From: DAMBHY01 sp032068765
GTDB taxonomy: Bacteria; Bacteroidota; Bacteroidia; Bacteroidales; Dysgonomonadaceae
Reading direction: 5' to 3'
NCBI GenBank assembly: GCA_032068765.1
Contig: DAMBHY010000001.1
Span: forward strand, 1-64,000
DNA length: 64,000 nucleotides
The position numbers and the translations under genes were made by a program. Each line of letters starts with the position of its first letter. Position 1 is the stretch's first letter. Positions 1-8,457 of the stretch are shown piece by piece. The notes under the pieces are model-generated. The model made no database searches. It was given only the letters and a program-made list of their open reading frames with translations, and was not told the origin of the DNA.

Positions 1-7
1 CAGTTAA

Positions 8-601
8 TTAAAAATGTTGCTTAACTTTTTGTCTCAAATAAGTTGGCAATTCTAGACTTCTATAAAATCGTTTAGTTATGTTGGTAGGCAGATTTTTCGG
101 CTTAAGTATGATCCACATTACAATATATACCCAAAAACCAACAGAGAAGAGGACCAAAAACAATAGTCTAATCCATACCGGATCGGTTTTGAAATAATGA
201 GCTATGCCACTACACACACCTCCTAAAATCTTGTCATTGCTGTTGCGATACAGAGTACGTGGTTCTTGCGGAGGAGTTGGAGGTATATCAGTTGTTGTTT
301 TCTTTTCTCCAAATGAAGAATAGGTATCATCCTCGCTGTATTCATCTAAATTCTCAGGCTTTCCAATGCGTTCAATGATGGAAGTAACGTCCTCATCAGT
401 TATACAAGGGATGCCTAATTTCAGTCGGTTACCAAATAGTTCAGCTATTCGGTTTTCAATATCATTCACAATCTCGTTACCGTCGGCTTGTCGTGAAAAA
501 TACTCTTTTAGTTGCTCTATATAAATTTTCAACAATTCATATGCTGTTTCTTCAATGGCAATCACTTGACCTTGAAAATTTATGTTTATTACTTTTTTCA
601 T
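8..601 (-). CDS. PspC-domain membrane protein
   Basis: 197-residue protein. Residues 1-100 form a soluble, acidic region; a PspC domain follows at about 117-170, with the family pattern NDKILGGVCSGIA, then an amphipathic stretch and one strong membrane segment (about 143-166). PspC proteins of the phage-shock family sense or respond to envelope stress at the inner membrane; many Bacteroidetes members are much longer, so this is a short form. It lies 33 bases downstream of the PadR-type regulator on the same strand, so the two are probably co-transcribed and the regulator probably controls it. Domain call firm, role inferred. Confidence 0.88.
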   Translation of the reverse strand: MKKVININFQGQVIAIEETAYELLKIYIEQLKEYFSRQADGNEIVNDIENRIAELFGNRLKLGIPCITDEDVTSIIERIGKPENLDEYSEDDTYSSFGEKKTTTDIPPTPPQEPRTLYRNSNDKILGGVCSGIAHYFKTDPVWIRLLFLVLFSVGFWVYIVMWIILKPKNLPTNITKRFYRSLELPTYLRQKVKQHF

Positions 602-634
602 ATTGCTTATTAAGTATGAATGATTTTGATTCGG

Positions 635-964
635 TTATTTTTGTTTTGTTACTGATTCCACACCCTTAGCAAGTTCCTGCCAGGTAGCTTCTAAAAGAGA
701 ATAAAATTCTTCACCTTTCGGCGTTAGTTGAAAATATTTGCGAGGCGGCCCGGAATTACTTTCCACCCATTTGTAAGAAAGGATGTCCGCATTCTTCAAT
801 CTGTTCAGCAAAGGATAGAGCGTTCCTTCAAGAAGTTGCAAGCCTGATTCCTTCATTTCGTCGATTATATTTCCGGGATATGCTTCCCCTCGCTTTATAA
901 TTGATAAAATACAGTATTCAAGCACTCCCTTGCGCATCTGACTTTGTGTATTTTCTATGTTCAT
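635..964 (-). CDS. PadR-family transcriptional regulator
   Basis: About 109 residues from the Met in MNIENTQSQMRKG. The open frame extends 20 residues further upstream, but that extension is Cys/Ile/Tyr-rich junk and runs through the promoter (-7 box at 990-997), so 964 is the start. It has the winged-helix PadR pattern: GVLEYCILSIIKRGEAYPGNI, then EGTLYPLLNRL and RKYFQLTPKGEEF, and lacks the long C-terminal domain of larger PadR proteins. First gene of a pair with the PspC protein. Direct repeats overlapping its promoter suggest autoregulation. Confidence 0.9.
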   Translation of the reverse strand: MNIENTQSQMRKGVLEYCILSIIKRGEAYPGNIIDEMKESGLQLLEGTLYPLLNRLKNADILSYKWVESNSGPPRKYFQLTPKGEEFYSLLEATWQELAKGVESVTKQK

Positions 965-989
965 AATACAATAAATGATAAACTTGCAA

Positions 990-1028
990 CAAAAGTAATC
1001 AAAACATAGTATTATGCAATACATAGTA
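990..1028 (-). promoter_or_regulatory. promoter and candidate PadR operator
   Basis: On the minus strand a TACTTTTG -7 box (990-997) lies 19 bases from a TTG (1017-1019), the Bacteroidetes promoter spacing. Two direct copies of TACTATGT, 17 bases apart (1004-1011 and 1021-1028), sit in the spacer and just upstream of the TTG. A regulator bound there would cover RNA polymerase contacts. Assignment to PadR is inferred from position. Confidence 0.6.
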
Positions 1029-1084
1029 CCAAATAGTTTTATATTTTAACAATATAGTTAAATGATGTAATAGATTAGATGCAA

Positions 1085-1120
1085 ATAAAAAAAGCTTTTC
1101 ATTCAATTGAAAAGCTTTTA
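1085..1120 (-). terminator. intrinsic terminator of the DUF389 gene
   Basis: AAAAGCTTTTC at 1090-1100 pairs with GAAAAGCTTTT at 1109-1119; on the minus strand the stem ends in a T run. It follows the stop codon at 1138. Confidence 0.75.
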
Positions 1121-1137
1121 GAAGTAGTCTGATAATT

Positions 1138-2472
1138 TTATTTAAATAGTGTTTCAGCTTTATTGTTATTCAATCTTTTCTGAACCCACAATTTTATTTT
1201 GTCTTTTTCTGAATTTGTAATTCCCTTCTTAGCGCTGAAAATGACCAACGGCACTTTTGTCTCACCCACTATCGAATCTTCTTTATTTGAATAGATATTT
1301 GTAACCGAATAGGAACATCTATAAATTTGAGGATAAACGGTCTTTATCTCTTCAAGTAATGTTTTCCCGAAATGTGTGATGTTTTTCAAACTATCAATTT
1401 GAAAATCTTTGTCTTTAACTTGAAATGTTGCAGCAACCAGTTTTTCTTCTAACTGCTGTGAAGCCGTTTTATACACATTGATATTATCTGCTAAGACATC
1501 TGCTTCAAAACCTTGATTAATTTCAATTCTTGATGTATCGAGTCCAAATGCTATTGCCTCTTGTTTTATATTGAGTTTTGCTGAATCATTCAATCCATAA
1601 CCACTATAAAAGAGCGTAATGTTTCTTAATGTAGGATTGATATTCTTATTTTGAAGATAATTTTTTTCTACAAATGATACAGATTTAGCAAAACTTTCCG
1701 CATTCTGATTAAATTCTTCATTCTTTACAAGTTTGTAACCGAAAAAAATACTTGGAATAATGGTAAGCAATATAATTGTAGAAATAAATCGGCTAACTTT
1801 TTTTCTTTTTCCCTCGTCTACAATCGACTTCAACGGAAATTTCAGATACTTACAAACAAGAAGCGAAGCAAAAGCTATGAAGACAGAATTAATGGTGAAT
1901 AGATAAAAAGCGCCAAAAAAGAATTTGAACTGCAACGTAGCAAGTCCGTATCCTGCCGTACACAATGGAGGCATCAAAGCAGTAGCAATGGCAACACCCG
2001 GAATTACATTCCCTTTGGTTTTACTGCTTATCGCCACAATCCCCGCCAATCCTCCAAAAAAAGCAATCAATACATCATATATACTCGGACTCGTGCGGGC
2101 AAGCAACTCTGAATGTGCCTGATTGATTGGACTTATAATAAAATATATGGTTGATGTAATCAAACTGACGCCCACAGCAAATAAGAAATTATTTAGTGAA
2201 CGCTTGAAAAATTTAAAATCATAGGTCGCCAAACTATATCCGATACCATTTATTGGACCCATCAATGGCGAAATAAGCATCGCACCAATTATAACGGCGG
2301 TAGAATTGACATTCAATCCTACGGATGCTACTACAATAGCAAACATTAGAATCCAAAGATTTGTGCCTTTAAATACAATACCTTTTTCTATATCACTATA
2401 TATTTCATTGTAGTCTTCTAACTCCGAACGAAGATTGAACCACTTTTTTAAATTTCTGAGATAGTATTTCAT
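1138..2472 (-). CDS. DUF389 family membrane protein
   Basis: 444 residues. The N-terminal two thirds carry six or so membrane segments with the DUF389 signatures GAMLISPLMGPINGIGY (about 62-78) and GVAIATALMPPLCTAGYGLA (about 158-177). A soluble C-terminal domain of about 200 residues follows, after the basic loop KRKKVSRF. The family is widespread, with no settled biochemical role. It stands alone between the PadR-PspC pair and the divergent coaBC gene, with its own -7 box (TATTTTTG, 2490-2497) and terminator. Family call firm, function unknown. Confidence 0.85.
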   Translation of the reverse strand: MKYYLRNLKKWFNLRSELEDYNEIYSDIEKGIVFKGTNLWILMFAIVVASVGLNVNSTAVIIGAMLISPLMGPINGIGYSLATYDFKFFKRSLNNFLFAVGVSLITSTIYFIISPINQAHSELLARTSPSIYDVLIAFFGGLAGIVAISSKTKGNVIPGVAIATALMPPLCTAGYGLATLQFKFFFGAFYLFTINSVFIAFASLLVCKYLKFPLKSIVDEGKRKKVSRFISTIILLTIIPSIFFGYKLVKNEEFNQNAESFAKSVSFVEKNYLQNKNINPTLRNITLFYSGYGLNDSAKLNIKQEAIAFGLDTSRIEINQGFEADVLADNINVYKTASQQLEEKLVAATFQVKDKDFQIDSLKNITHFGKTLLEEIKTVYPQIYRCSYSVTNIYSNKEDSIVGETKVPLVIFSAKKGITNSEKDKIKLWVQKRLNNNKAETLFK

Positions 2473-2489
2473 TACATCCTAATTTTTCA

Positions 2490-2497
2490 CAAAAATA
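2490..2497 (-). promoter_or_regulatory. -7 box of the DUF389 gene
   Basis: TATTTTTG on the minus strand, 18 bases from the start codon; no clear TTG at the expected -33 distance. Confidence 0.45.
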
Positions 2498-2581
2498 CTA
2501 AATCATTTATAGTAAATAAAATTTGCACCTATTATATATTGATAACTTTTAAAGCCCGAGGCTAACGTTGCATAAAATACT

Positions 2582-2589
2582 TATCTTTG
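2582..2589 (+). promoter_or_regulatory. -7 box of coaBC
   Basis: TATCTTTG lies 24 bases before the coaBC ATG and fits TAnnTTTG. No TTG at the ideal distance. Confidence 0.5.
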
Positions 2590-2612
2590 CAAAGATATTA
2601 ATTATTTAGCAT

Positions 2613-3821
2613 ATGTCATTGCAAGGAAAGAAAATCGTACTCGGTATATCGGGCAGTATAGCAGCGTATAAATCGGCTATTCTTACACGTCTATTAATAA
2701 AGAAAGGTGCGGAAGTGCAAATTGTCATCACACAGGCAGGAAAAGAATTTATCACTCCCGTAACATTATCCGCATTAACAGGAAAACCAGTTATTAGTGA
2801 ATTCTTCACCTCCAGTGACGGCACCTGGCACAGCCATGTGGATTTAGGATTATGGGCGGATATGATGATTGTGGCCCCTGCCACAGCTTCTACGTTGGGG
2901 AAAATGGCAAACGGTATTGCAGACAATATGCTCGTTACCACCTATCTTTCTATGAAAGCACCAGTGTTTGTAGCTCCTGCAATGGATTTGGATATGTACA
3001 AGCATGTTTCTACCCAGCGTAATATTGAAACTCTCAGACAAGACGGTGTTCATATCATAGAACCTGCCGAAGGCGAATTAGCAAGTCATCTGGAAGGAAA
3101 AGGTCGTTTGGAAGAACCTGAAAAGATAGTTTCTGTCTTAGAAGATTTCTTCCAAGAAAAAAAAAAGTCTCTAAATAACAAGAAAATAGTTATTACTGCC
3201 GGTCCTACTTATGAAAGGATAGATCCGGTGCGTTTCATTGGCAACTTTTCAACAGGAAAAATGGGTTTTGCCATAGCCGAAGAATGTTTGCGGCAAGGTG
3301 CTGACGTTATACTTATCACCGGACCTACCGCTCTTAAACTCTCCCACCCTTCACTTAAACTTATATCGGTAGAATCCGCTAAAGAAATGTACAAAGCGGC
3401 AATGGAAGCTTTCCCTAATTCAGACGCAGCTATTCTGAGTGCAGCCGTTGCTGATTATGCTGTAGAAAATGCTGCAAATGAGAAAATAAAACGAAAAGAA
3501 GGCGAAAAACTACAACTTAATCTCATACCAAATCCTGATATTGCTGCGGAACTTGGAAAGATAAAGACATCCGGTCAAAAATTAATTGGATTCGCATTGG
3601 AAACAAACAATGAAGAAGAAAACGCGTTAAAAAAGATGGAAAAAAAGAATTTAGACTTCATAGTCCTCAATTCTTTGCAAGACAAAGGCGCAGGCTTCTG
3701 CGTTGATACAAACAAAGTGACCATTCTGTCAAGAAAGGGAGAAAAAATATCATTCCCTTTAAAGTCTAAATCTGAAGTTGCAGGGGATATCATTTCCACT
3801 GTATTTCAGGATGAAGTATGA
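2613..3821 (+). CDS. coaBC: bifunctional phosphopantothenoylcysteine decarboxylase / phosphopantothenate-cysteine ligase
   Basis: 402 residues, normal length. Makes 4'-phosphopantetheine for coenzyme A: CoaB joins cysteine to phosphopantothenate and the flavoprotein CoaC decarboxylates the product. CoaC (about 1-180) begins GISGSIAAYKS, has the catalytic His in HSHVDLG (H75) and the loop APAMDLDM (121-128), where the E. coli motif PAMN has Asn. CoaB (about 188-402) begins KIVITAGPTYERIDPVRFI with FSTGKMG. The flavin-loop Asp is, from memory, common in Bacteroidetes. The M23 peptidase gene follows after 16 bases. Confidence 0.97.
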   Translation: MSLQGKKIVLGISGSIAAYKSAILTRLLIKKGAEVQIVITQAGKEFITPVTLSALTGKPVISEFFTSSDGTWHSHVDLGLWADMMIVAPATASTLGKMANGIADNMLVTTYLSMKAPVFVAPAMDLDMYKHVSTQRNIETLRQDGVHIIEPAEGELASHLEGKGRLEEPEKIVSVLEDFFQEKKKSLNNKKIVITAGPTYERIDPVRFIGNFSTGKMGFAIAEECLRQGADVILITGPTALKLSHPSLKLISVESAKEMYKAAMEAFPNSDAAILSAAVADYAVENAANEKIKRKEGEKLQLNLIPNPDIAAELGKIKTSGQKLIGFALETNNEEENALKKMEKKNLDFIVLNSLQDKGAGFCVDTNKVTILSRKGEKISFPLKSKSEVAGDIISTVFQDEV

Positions 3822-3837
3822 TAATCAAAAAAGAACT

Positions 3838-5532
3838 ATGACTAATTTAAATAAACGGATACTGGTGAGTTTTATCATCTCAATAATTGTTTTCACAACT
3901 TTCAGTCAATCATATATATACCCATTAAAGAATAAACCCCAGCTTAGTGCAAATTTCGGAGAACTGCGAAGCAATCACTTCCATAGCGGAATTGATTTAA
4001 AGACAAATGCTACGGTAAATATGCCTGTGTATTCCATCGAAAAGGGATATGTTTCGCGCATCAATATATCAGCTTCCGGTTATGGTTTGGCACTTTATGT
4101 AACGCATCCTACAGGACATACCAGCGTGTATGCACACCTTAACGCATTTTCTCCTAAAATTGCAGCTTATATAAAAGCCAAACAATACGAAGCGGAATCT
4201 TACGAAATAGATATACCTGTGCCCGCAAATAAACTTCCCGTTCAAAAAGGCGAACAAATTGCGTTAAGCGGAAACACGGGAGGCTCTGCCGGACCACACG
4301 TTCATTTCGAAATTCGTGATACACAGAGTGAACACGCTTTGGATGCCTTGCCATTTTACGTCAATCAAATTCCCGACACTTCTCGTCCCTCTTTTCAGGG
4401 AATAGCTGTATATCCTATAGATAACAAAGGTATTGTAAATGGTTATGCCAATCCTGTACGATTACCTGTAGTTACCAGTAAATCCGGAAACCAATCCGTA
4501 AATACCGTAAATGCTTGGGGCAAAATTGGCTTGGGAATTAAGGCAATTGACAGAATGAACGGGCAAAGTAATGTTTACGGCGTTAAACATATTAAGGTGT
4601 ACGTTGATAGCAATCTTATCTATAGCAGCACTTTAAACAGATTTCCTTTTGACAAAACACGAATGCTGAATACCTTCACCGATTTTGAAAACTGGAAACT
4701 CCGCAAATCATTTTACACTCGTTTGTATCTCGAGCCTGGTAATACGTTACCTATCTACAATAAAGTAATTAACAGCGGTATTATCGACATCAATGAAGAG
4801 CGTACTTATGCCATAAAATTTGAGATTGAGGACAACAACCATAATAAAAGCATATTAAACTTCAAGATAAATGGAAAGCAAGGTGCCATTTCTCCTACTC
4901 CATCTTCTGAAAACTTTATGATGTGGAATACTGATAATTCTTTTCTGAAAATGGATGTTGTGCTGACGATACCCGCACACAACTTGTATAATAATTTGTT
5001 TTTCAACTACAAACGTATCGAGACAAACACCTATTTATCAGATATTCATCAAATAAACAATCTGCCGGTACCATTACATAACTCCGCTTCACTTTGGATA
5101 AAGTTGAAGACAGACAATCTTACTAATAAGAAAAACTATGGGGTTGTGAAATTGTCATCCGGTGAAAATAAATGGATAGGCGGAGTTTATAAAAATGGAG
5201 GTGTCGAAACTTCTATTCGAGAGTTAGGAGATAAATACGCCGTTGATTATGACAATATTTCGCCAGTTATTACTCCAATTAATAAAAACAATTGGACACG
5301 AACAAAGAAAATCATCATTCAGGCAAAAGATTCAAAAAGCGGAATTGATTCTTTCCGTGGAGAGGTAGACGGTAAGTTTGTGCTGTTTGCACACGACATG
5401 AAGTCTTCTAACTACACCTATACTTTTGATGAGAAAATAGGAGCCCCTTCCAATCAGAGTAGACAACTAAAAATTACTGTAACAGATGCTGCCGGAAATA
5501 CTACCGAAAGCAGTTATCAGTTTGTATATTGA
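3838..5532 (+). CDS. secreted M23 family metallopeptidase
   Basis: 564 residues from MTNLNKRIL, chosen because a signal peptide (hydrophobic 8-21, then TFSQS) begins there and it follows the coaBC stop by 16 bases; upstream starts at 3778 and 3811 in the same frame would overlap coaBC. The LytM/M23 zinc site is complete: HSGID (H49, D53) and HVHFEIR (H154, H156). Such enzymes cut peptide cross-links in peptidoglycan or serve as envelope scaffolds. The C-terminal 400 residues look like beta-rich extracytoplasmic domains with no motif I can name. Confidence 0.85.
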   Translation: MTNLNKRILVSFIISIIVFTTFSQSYIYPLKNKPQLSANFGELRSNHFHSGIDLKTNATVNMPVYSIEKGYVSRINISASGYGLALYVTHPTGHTSVYAHLNAFSPKIAAYIKAKQYEAESYEIDIPVPANKLPVQKGEQIALSGNTGGSAGPHVHFEIRDTQSEHALDALPFYVNQIPDTSRPSFQGIAVYPIDNKGIVNGYANPVRLPVVTSKSGNQSVNTVNAWGKIGLGIKAIDRMNGQSNVYGVKHIKVYVDSNLIYSSTLNRFPFDKTRMLNTFTDFENWKLRKSFYTRLYLEPGNTLPIYNKVINSGIIDINEERTYAIKFEIEDNNHNKSILNFKINGKQGAISPTPSSENFMMWNTDNSFLKMDVVLTIPAHNLYNNLFFNYKRIETNTYLSDIHQINNLPVPLHNSASLWIKLKTDNLTNKKNYGVVKLSSGENKWIGGVYKNGGVETSIRELGDKYAVDYDNISPVITPINKNNWTRTKKIIIQAKDSKSGIDSFRGEVDGKFVLFAHDMKSSNYTYTFDEKIGAPSNQSRQLKITVTDAAGNTTESSYQFVY

Positions 5533-5868
5533 CGTTTGAAGTTTGGTGTTGCGCAGTTGCGGATTTCAATTTTCCTTAAGCTTAATGAAAGTACGACGTA
5601 GTTAGGAAGGGTTTGATGTCTTCATCTTCATCTTTCAAACTATGTTTAAAAACCACTCAAACAAAATTCTTTCACAAAAACTTTGTGTCTTTGGTTATAT
5701 TTATTATTTTTACACTTGTAAGATAAAATTGATGTACAATAAAGATGGGGTTTAAGTACATACTAAGCACTTTGGTTATTTATATAAATCTCTGAATCTT
5801 TATAATATGTGTATATAATGTATCTGTATATTCCTGCAGACAACACTCTAAGGAAGATATTATACATA
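5533..5868. other. intergenic region without a recognised gene
   Basis: AT-rich DNA between the M23 gene and the terminator of the convergent DUF6261 gene. I see no coding pattern, repeat or strong terminator; only a 6-bp stem (CACAAA/TTTGTG) near 5670. Confidence 0.5.
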
Positions 5869-5907
5869 TAAAAAAACGAAGATTACGCTCTAGCTCGTAA
5901 CCCTCGT
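5869..5907 (-). terminator. intrinsic terminator of the DUF6261 gene
   Basis: A 12-bp stem with two G-U pairs (5876-5887 with 5896-5907), loop of 8, then a T run on the minus strand. Confidence 0.8.
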
Positions 5908-5937
5908 CATTTTGCATATTCAGAGCGGCAACTCTGC

Positions 5938-6735
5938 CTATGCGTTTTCCACTATCGGTTTAATAGGTTTTATTTCTGATTCCGATAATGGACTCTTTTT
6001 TGAAGAATCGTTCTCGATTGCTCTTGTAATTCTGGATTGTACCAGTATACGGAAGTAATCGAGAATTTCTTTTAATGCAGATACCAAGGGGAGATATGAT
6101 TGTTTATCTTGGCTGATTTCCATCTTAGTTTCCAGGATGGTAATCAACAATCTTAAATCATTATCTGCAGCTGACCTAATCTGGTAAACACGTACCTTTT
6201 CTGCCTGTGACTTTCTGTCAAGACGTTGAGCAAAATACTCTGCGAATTTCTCGTTGATAGTTTTCAACTTTTGAATGATGTTAGTCAATGAAAGAGAAGC
6301 TAATGCTTCCTTCACCCTCACATCATTTTCAGCGTCGTCCACTATCTCAGCAACACGTTTTGTTAGGATCGTTTTGCCGATTCTGAGAAGTTCACCTTTA
6401 TACTTACTCAACCATAAAGCCAAAACTTCAGCGGCAGCCTTTTCTTCCGGAACTGGAGAGTACGTCAGCGCACGAATTTGCCCTTGAAGGGCTACAATCG
6501 TTTGTCTACGTTCTTTGTGCAGTTCTTTAATAACGGGCGTCAGCTCACTCCGCATTAATCGCATTCTTACCAGTTTAAGCGGTTCGAGATGTGATTTCAC
6601 TCTCCTCACTGCTTCGTTGACGCACTCGTCAACTACTGGATAATTGTCAATAGCAGTATTTAACTGCTCATACATAAATGGGTGCTCGCCATTATTCAAA
6701 CCTCTGAGCCACCCCAAATTAATAATTTGTTTCAT
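5938..6735 (-). CDS. DUF6261 family protein
   Basis: 265 residues from MKQIINLGWLRGL (an upstream Met at 6747 adds only four residues). The opening, with LNNGEHPF near residue 16, and the all-helical, charged body match my recollection of DUF6261, a Bacteroidetes-only family of unknown function. No signal peptide, membrane segment or catalytic motif; long heptad-like helices suggest a coiled-coil or helical-bundle protein. It has a textbook promoter (6819-6848) and terminator and is a single-gene transcript. The gene-free DNA upstream holds the 42-nt repeat array. Family call moderate. Confidence 0.65.
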   Translation of the reverse strand: MKQIINLGWLRGLNNGEHPFMYEQLNTAIDNYPVVDECVNEAVRRVKSHLEPLKLVRMRLMRSELTPVIKELHKERRQTIVALQGQIRALTYSPVPEEKAAAEVLALWLSKYKGELLRIGKTILTKRVAEIVDDAENDVRVKEALASLSLTNIIQKLKTINEKFAEYFAQRLDRKSQAEKVRVYQIRSAADNDLRLLITILETKMEISQDKQSYLPLVSALKEILDYFRILVQSRITRAIENDSSKKSPLSESEIKPIKPIVENA

Positions 6736-6818
6736 TATCAAATACATTTAAAATTATAAAATTTATAACTAATCGTATTTGCCTATACGGCTAGAGAACA
6801 TGTAAACAAACACAGTTA

Positions 6819-6848
6819 CAAATTTAAAAAATTTATTATATCAAACAA
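6819..6848 (-). promoter_or_regulatory. promoter of the DUF6261 gene
   Basis: Minus-strand TAAATTTG (6819-6826) with TTG (6846-6848) exactly 19 bases upstream. Predicted 5' UTR about 75 bases. Confidence 0.65.
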
Positions 6849-7125
6849 ATTATTTAGCTAAAAAAATACGCATAGAAGCATTATTTTTCATTTTTTGAAT
6901 ATACATATAGAATAACCAACAAAATACGCTTAAAAGTCACATATCATAGCTTGATTTATATTTTAAAAGCTATCAATAGAGCAACAACTTATTATTTATA
7001 ACCATAAGAATATCGCGAATTACTTATCTTTTCCCTTTTATCCCCCGTTATTCAATTTCTCTTCTTGTATGTAAAAAAATGTTTAAACAATCGCAAAATC
7101 ATCTATTTCATTCATTTTTAGCAGG

Positions 7126-7378
7126 GTTGTCAAACGCAATGATACTTTTACAGGTTTGTAAAAGTACCGTTGACGAAGACAACGCTCCATTACCAAGTTG
7201 TAAAACGACCATTGAGTTAAACAACGTTATAATACGGGGTCGTAATTGTACCGTTGCACTTATCAACGCTCCATTTCATTAACGTACTATAACGTTATCT
7301 TCATCAATGGTGTCAATACACACCTGTAATTATAGCATTGATGAACGCAACGCTAGAAAAACTATGTGGAAATGCCAG
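7126..7378 (+). repeat. degenerate ~42-nt tandem repeats, block A (plus orientation)
   Basis: Six units begin at 7126, 7169, 7211, 7253, 7294 and 7337 (spacing 43, 42, 42, 41, 43). Each opens with RTTG, has CAACG or a variant about 12 bases in, and most end with GTAA plus about five bases, often ACC. Copies are heavily diverged. The plus strand stays open across the first four units (7079-7282, 14 codons per unit), but the frame is short and not protein-like. Function unknown. Confidence 0.7.
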
Positions 7379-7500
7379 ACAAATATTGCGCAATGGTGTG
7401 ATTTCCATATGGGGATGATACTATTGTTTTTCGCAAGGATATCAAAACCTTTCGGGAAAGGAGCGTTTTCTTTCGCAACGGTGTAATTTCGCGTTGGGGA
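7379..7500 (-). repeat. degenerate ~42-nt tandem repeats, block B (minus orientation)
   Basis: Read on the minus strand, about three units of the same kind: GTTGCGAAAGAAAACGCTCC near 7487, the next TTGCGAAAAACAATAG near 7443 and ATTGCGCAATATTTG near 7400, again 42-43 bases apart and preceded by ACACC. Blocks A and B thus point at each other, forming an imperfect inverted pair about 370 bases long. Confidence 0.6.
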
Positions 7501-7513
7501 TAGAGGGGTTGAT

Positions 7514-7527
7514 CTTGTCATGACAAG
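7514..7527. repeat. 14-bp perfect palindrome
   Basis: CTTGTCATGACAAG, at the edge of the repeat island. A direct repeat AGGTATATGT (about 7537 and 7558) follows. Possible protein-binding site; no known operator recognised. Confidence 0.4.
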
Positions 7528-7649
7528 TATTTACAAGGTATATGTGCAGATGAGTTGAGGTATATGTATTATTATTGACATAGTGATTGAAAGATAATTG
7601 TGACGTTTCCCCACAAAACATTACATTTTTTGTATAAATATGACATATA

Positions 7650-7817
7650 AATATCTGAAATGCGGAGGAGGTCTTCAGGCTTCGGCATACTTTACATGAT
7701 TTAAGAGTAGATTTATCTGGGAAACTCTGTCCTACTTATTTCACAACACTATTTTATAAAGAGAACATTCTATATTCTATTCTCCTCCTTCAGATATTGG
7801 CTTTGCACTAAGACCTC
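7650..7817 (+). ncRNA. possible structured RNA with two competing stems
   Basis: AATATCTGAA (7650-7659) plus GGAGGAG (7664-7670) pair with CTCCTCC (7782-7788) plus TTCAGATATT (7789-7798): 17 pairs with one 4-base bulge, closing a region of about 150 bases. GAGGTCTT (7668-7675) could instead pair with AAGACCTC (7810-7817), excluding part of the first stem. No riboswitch consensus recognised. The closing-stem shape and size would suit a 6S-like RNA, but that is speculation. No strong promoter or terminator frames it. Confidence 0.3.
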
Positions 7818-7872
7818 AAACAAAAGACAAATAAAAGTGTTTATATGTTGAATAAATATGCTTTAAAACATA

Positions 7873-7880
7873 TAATTTTG
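7873..7880 (+). promoter_or_regulatory. -7 box of the lipoprotein gene
   Basis: TAATTTTG, 17 bases before the ATG at 7898; a TTG at 7848-7850 lies 22 bases upstream, slightly long. Confidence 0.5.
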
Positions 7881-7897
7881 CAAAAAAAATCAGATAA

Positions 7898-8428
7898 ATG
7901 AAAAAATACATTTTCTTTTTCACATTTGCTTCTATATTCTTTTTAGGAGCTTGCCATCAAAATAAACAGGAAAAAATTGCTACTAATGTGGACACTACCG
8001 CACAGGTAAAGCAAACAGAAAAATTCTGTTTCATGGGTAATATAAAAGCCGACTCAGTTTTTTTCGAAATGGAACGTTATGGAGATAAATTTAAAGGTTT
8101 CATCTTTTACAAAAGGTATCTCTCTGATGCATCCGTAGGAGAATATGTTGGAAATATTTCAGGAGACACCATCAGTGGATTGTATACTTTCCAATCCGAA
8201 GGAATGATATCAAAAGTTGAGAAAAAGTTTTTGTGGAGAGGTGACAGCATTCAGGAAGCTATCGGCACATTGCGCGAAGCAGATTCTATCACCATGGTAT
8301 TTGCGGAACCGCTAAGAGTGAAGTTTGGGGAAAGTTATACATTGCACCAGACGCAATGTTCGTCTAACTTTATCGACCCAAAAATAAAACAAACCTATCA
8401 GGATAACAAAAACAAAGTAATTGAATAA
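7898..8428 (+). CDS. hypothetical lipoprotein
   Basis: 176 residues. Signal peptide with lipobox LGAC (Cys19), so probably lipid-anchored in the envelope. The rest is soluble, with beta-type sequence (FCFMGNIKADSVFFEMERYG, GFIFYKRY) and two later cysteines absent. I do not recognise a family with certainty; the layout resembles small Bacteroidetes lipoproteins that measure as NlpE-like barrels, but this is not shown. Single-gene transcript with its own -7 box and a hairpin terminator directly after the stop. Confidence 0.75.
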   Translation: MKKYIFFFTFASIFFLGACHQNKQEKIATNVDTTAQVKQTEKFCFMGNIKADSVFFEMERYGDKFKGFIFYKRYLSDASVGEYVGNISGDTISGLYTFQSEGMISKVEKKFLWRGDSIQEAIGTLREADSITMVFAEPLRVKFGESYTLHQTQCSSNFIDPKIKQTYQDNKNKVIE

Positions 8429-8457
8429 GGTGCTTTCTTTAAAGCACCTTATTTTTT
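8427..8457 (+). terminator. intrinsic terminator of the lipoprotein gene
   Basis: AAGGTGCTTT (8427-8436) pairs with AAAGCACCTT (8441-8450), followed by ATTTTTT. The stop codons of this gene and of convergent tsaB both lie within the hairpin. Confidence 0.8.

Noticed and set aside
965..1024. N-terminal extension of the PadR protein
   Set aside because: It spans the promoter and direct repeats and has non-family composition.
7079..7282. 67-residue protein over the repeat block
   Set aside because: Its 14-residue periodicity simply mirrors the 42-base repeat; there is no start context and block B points the other way.
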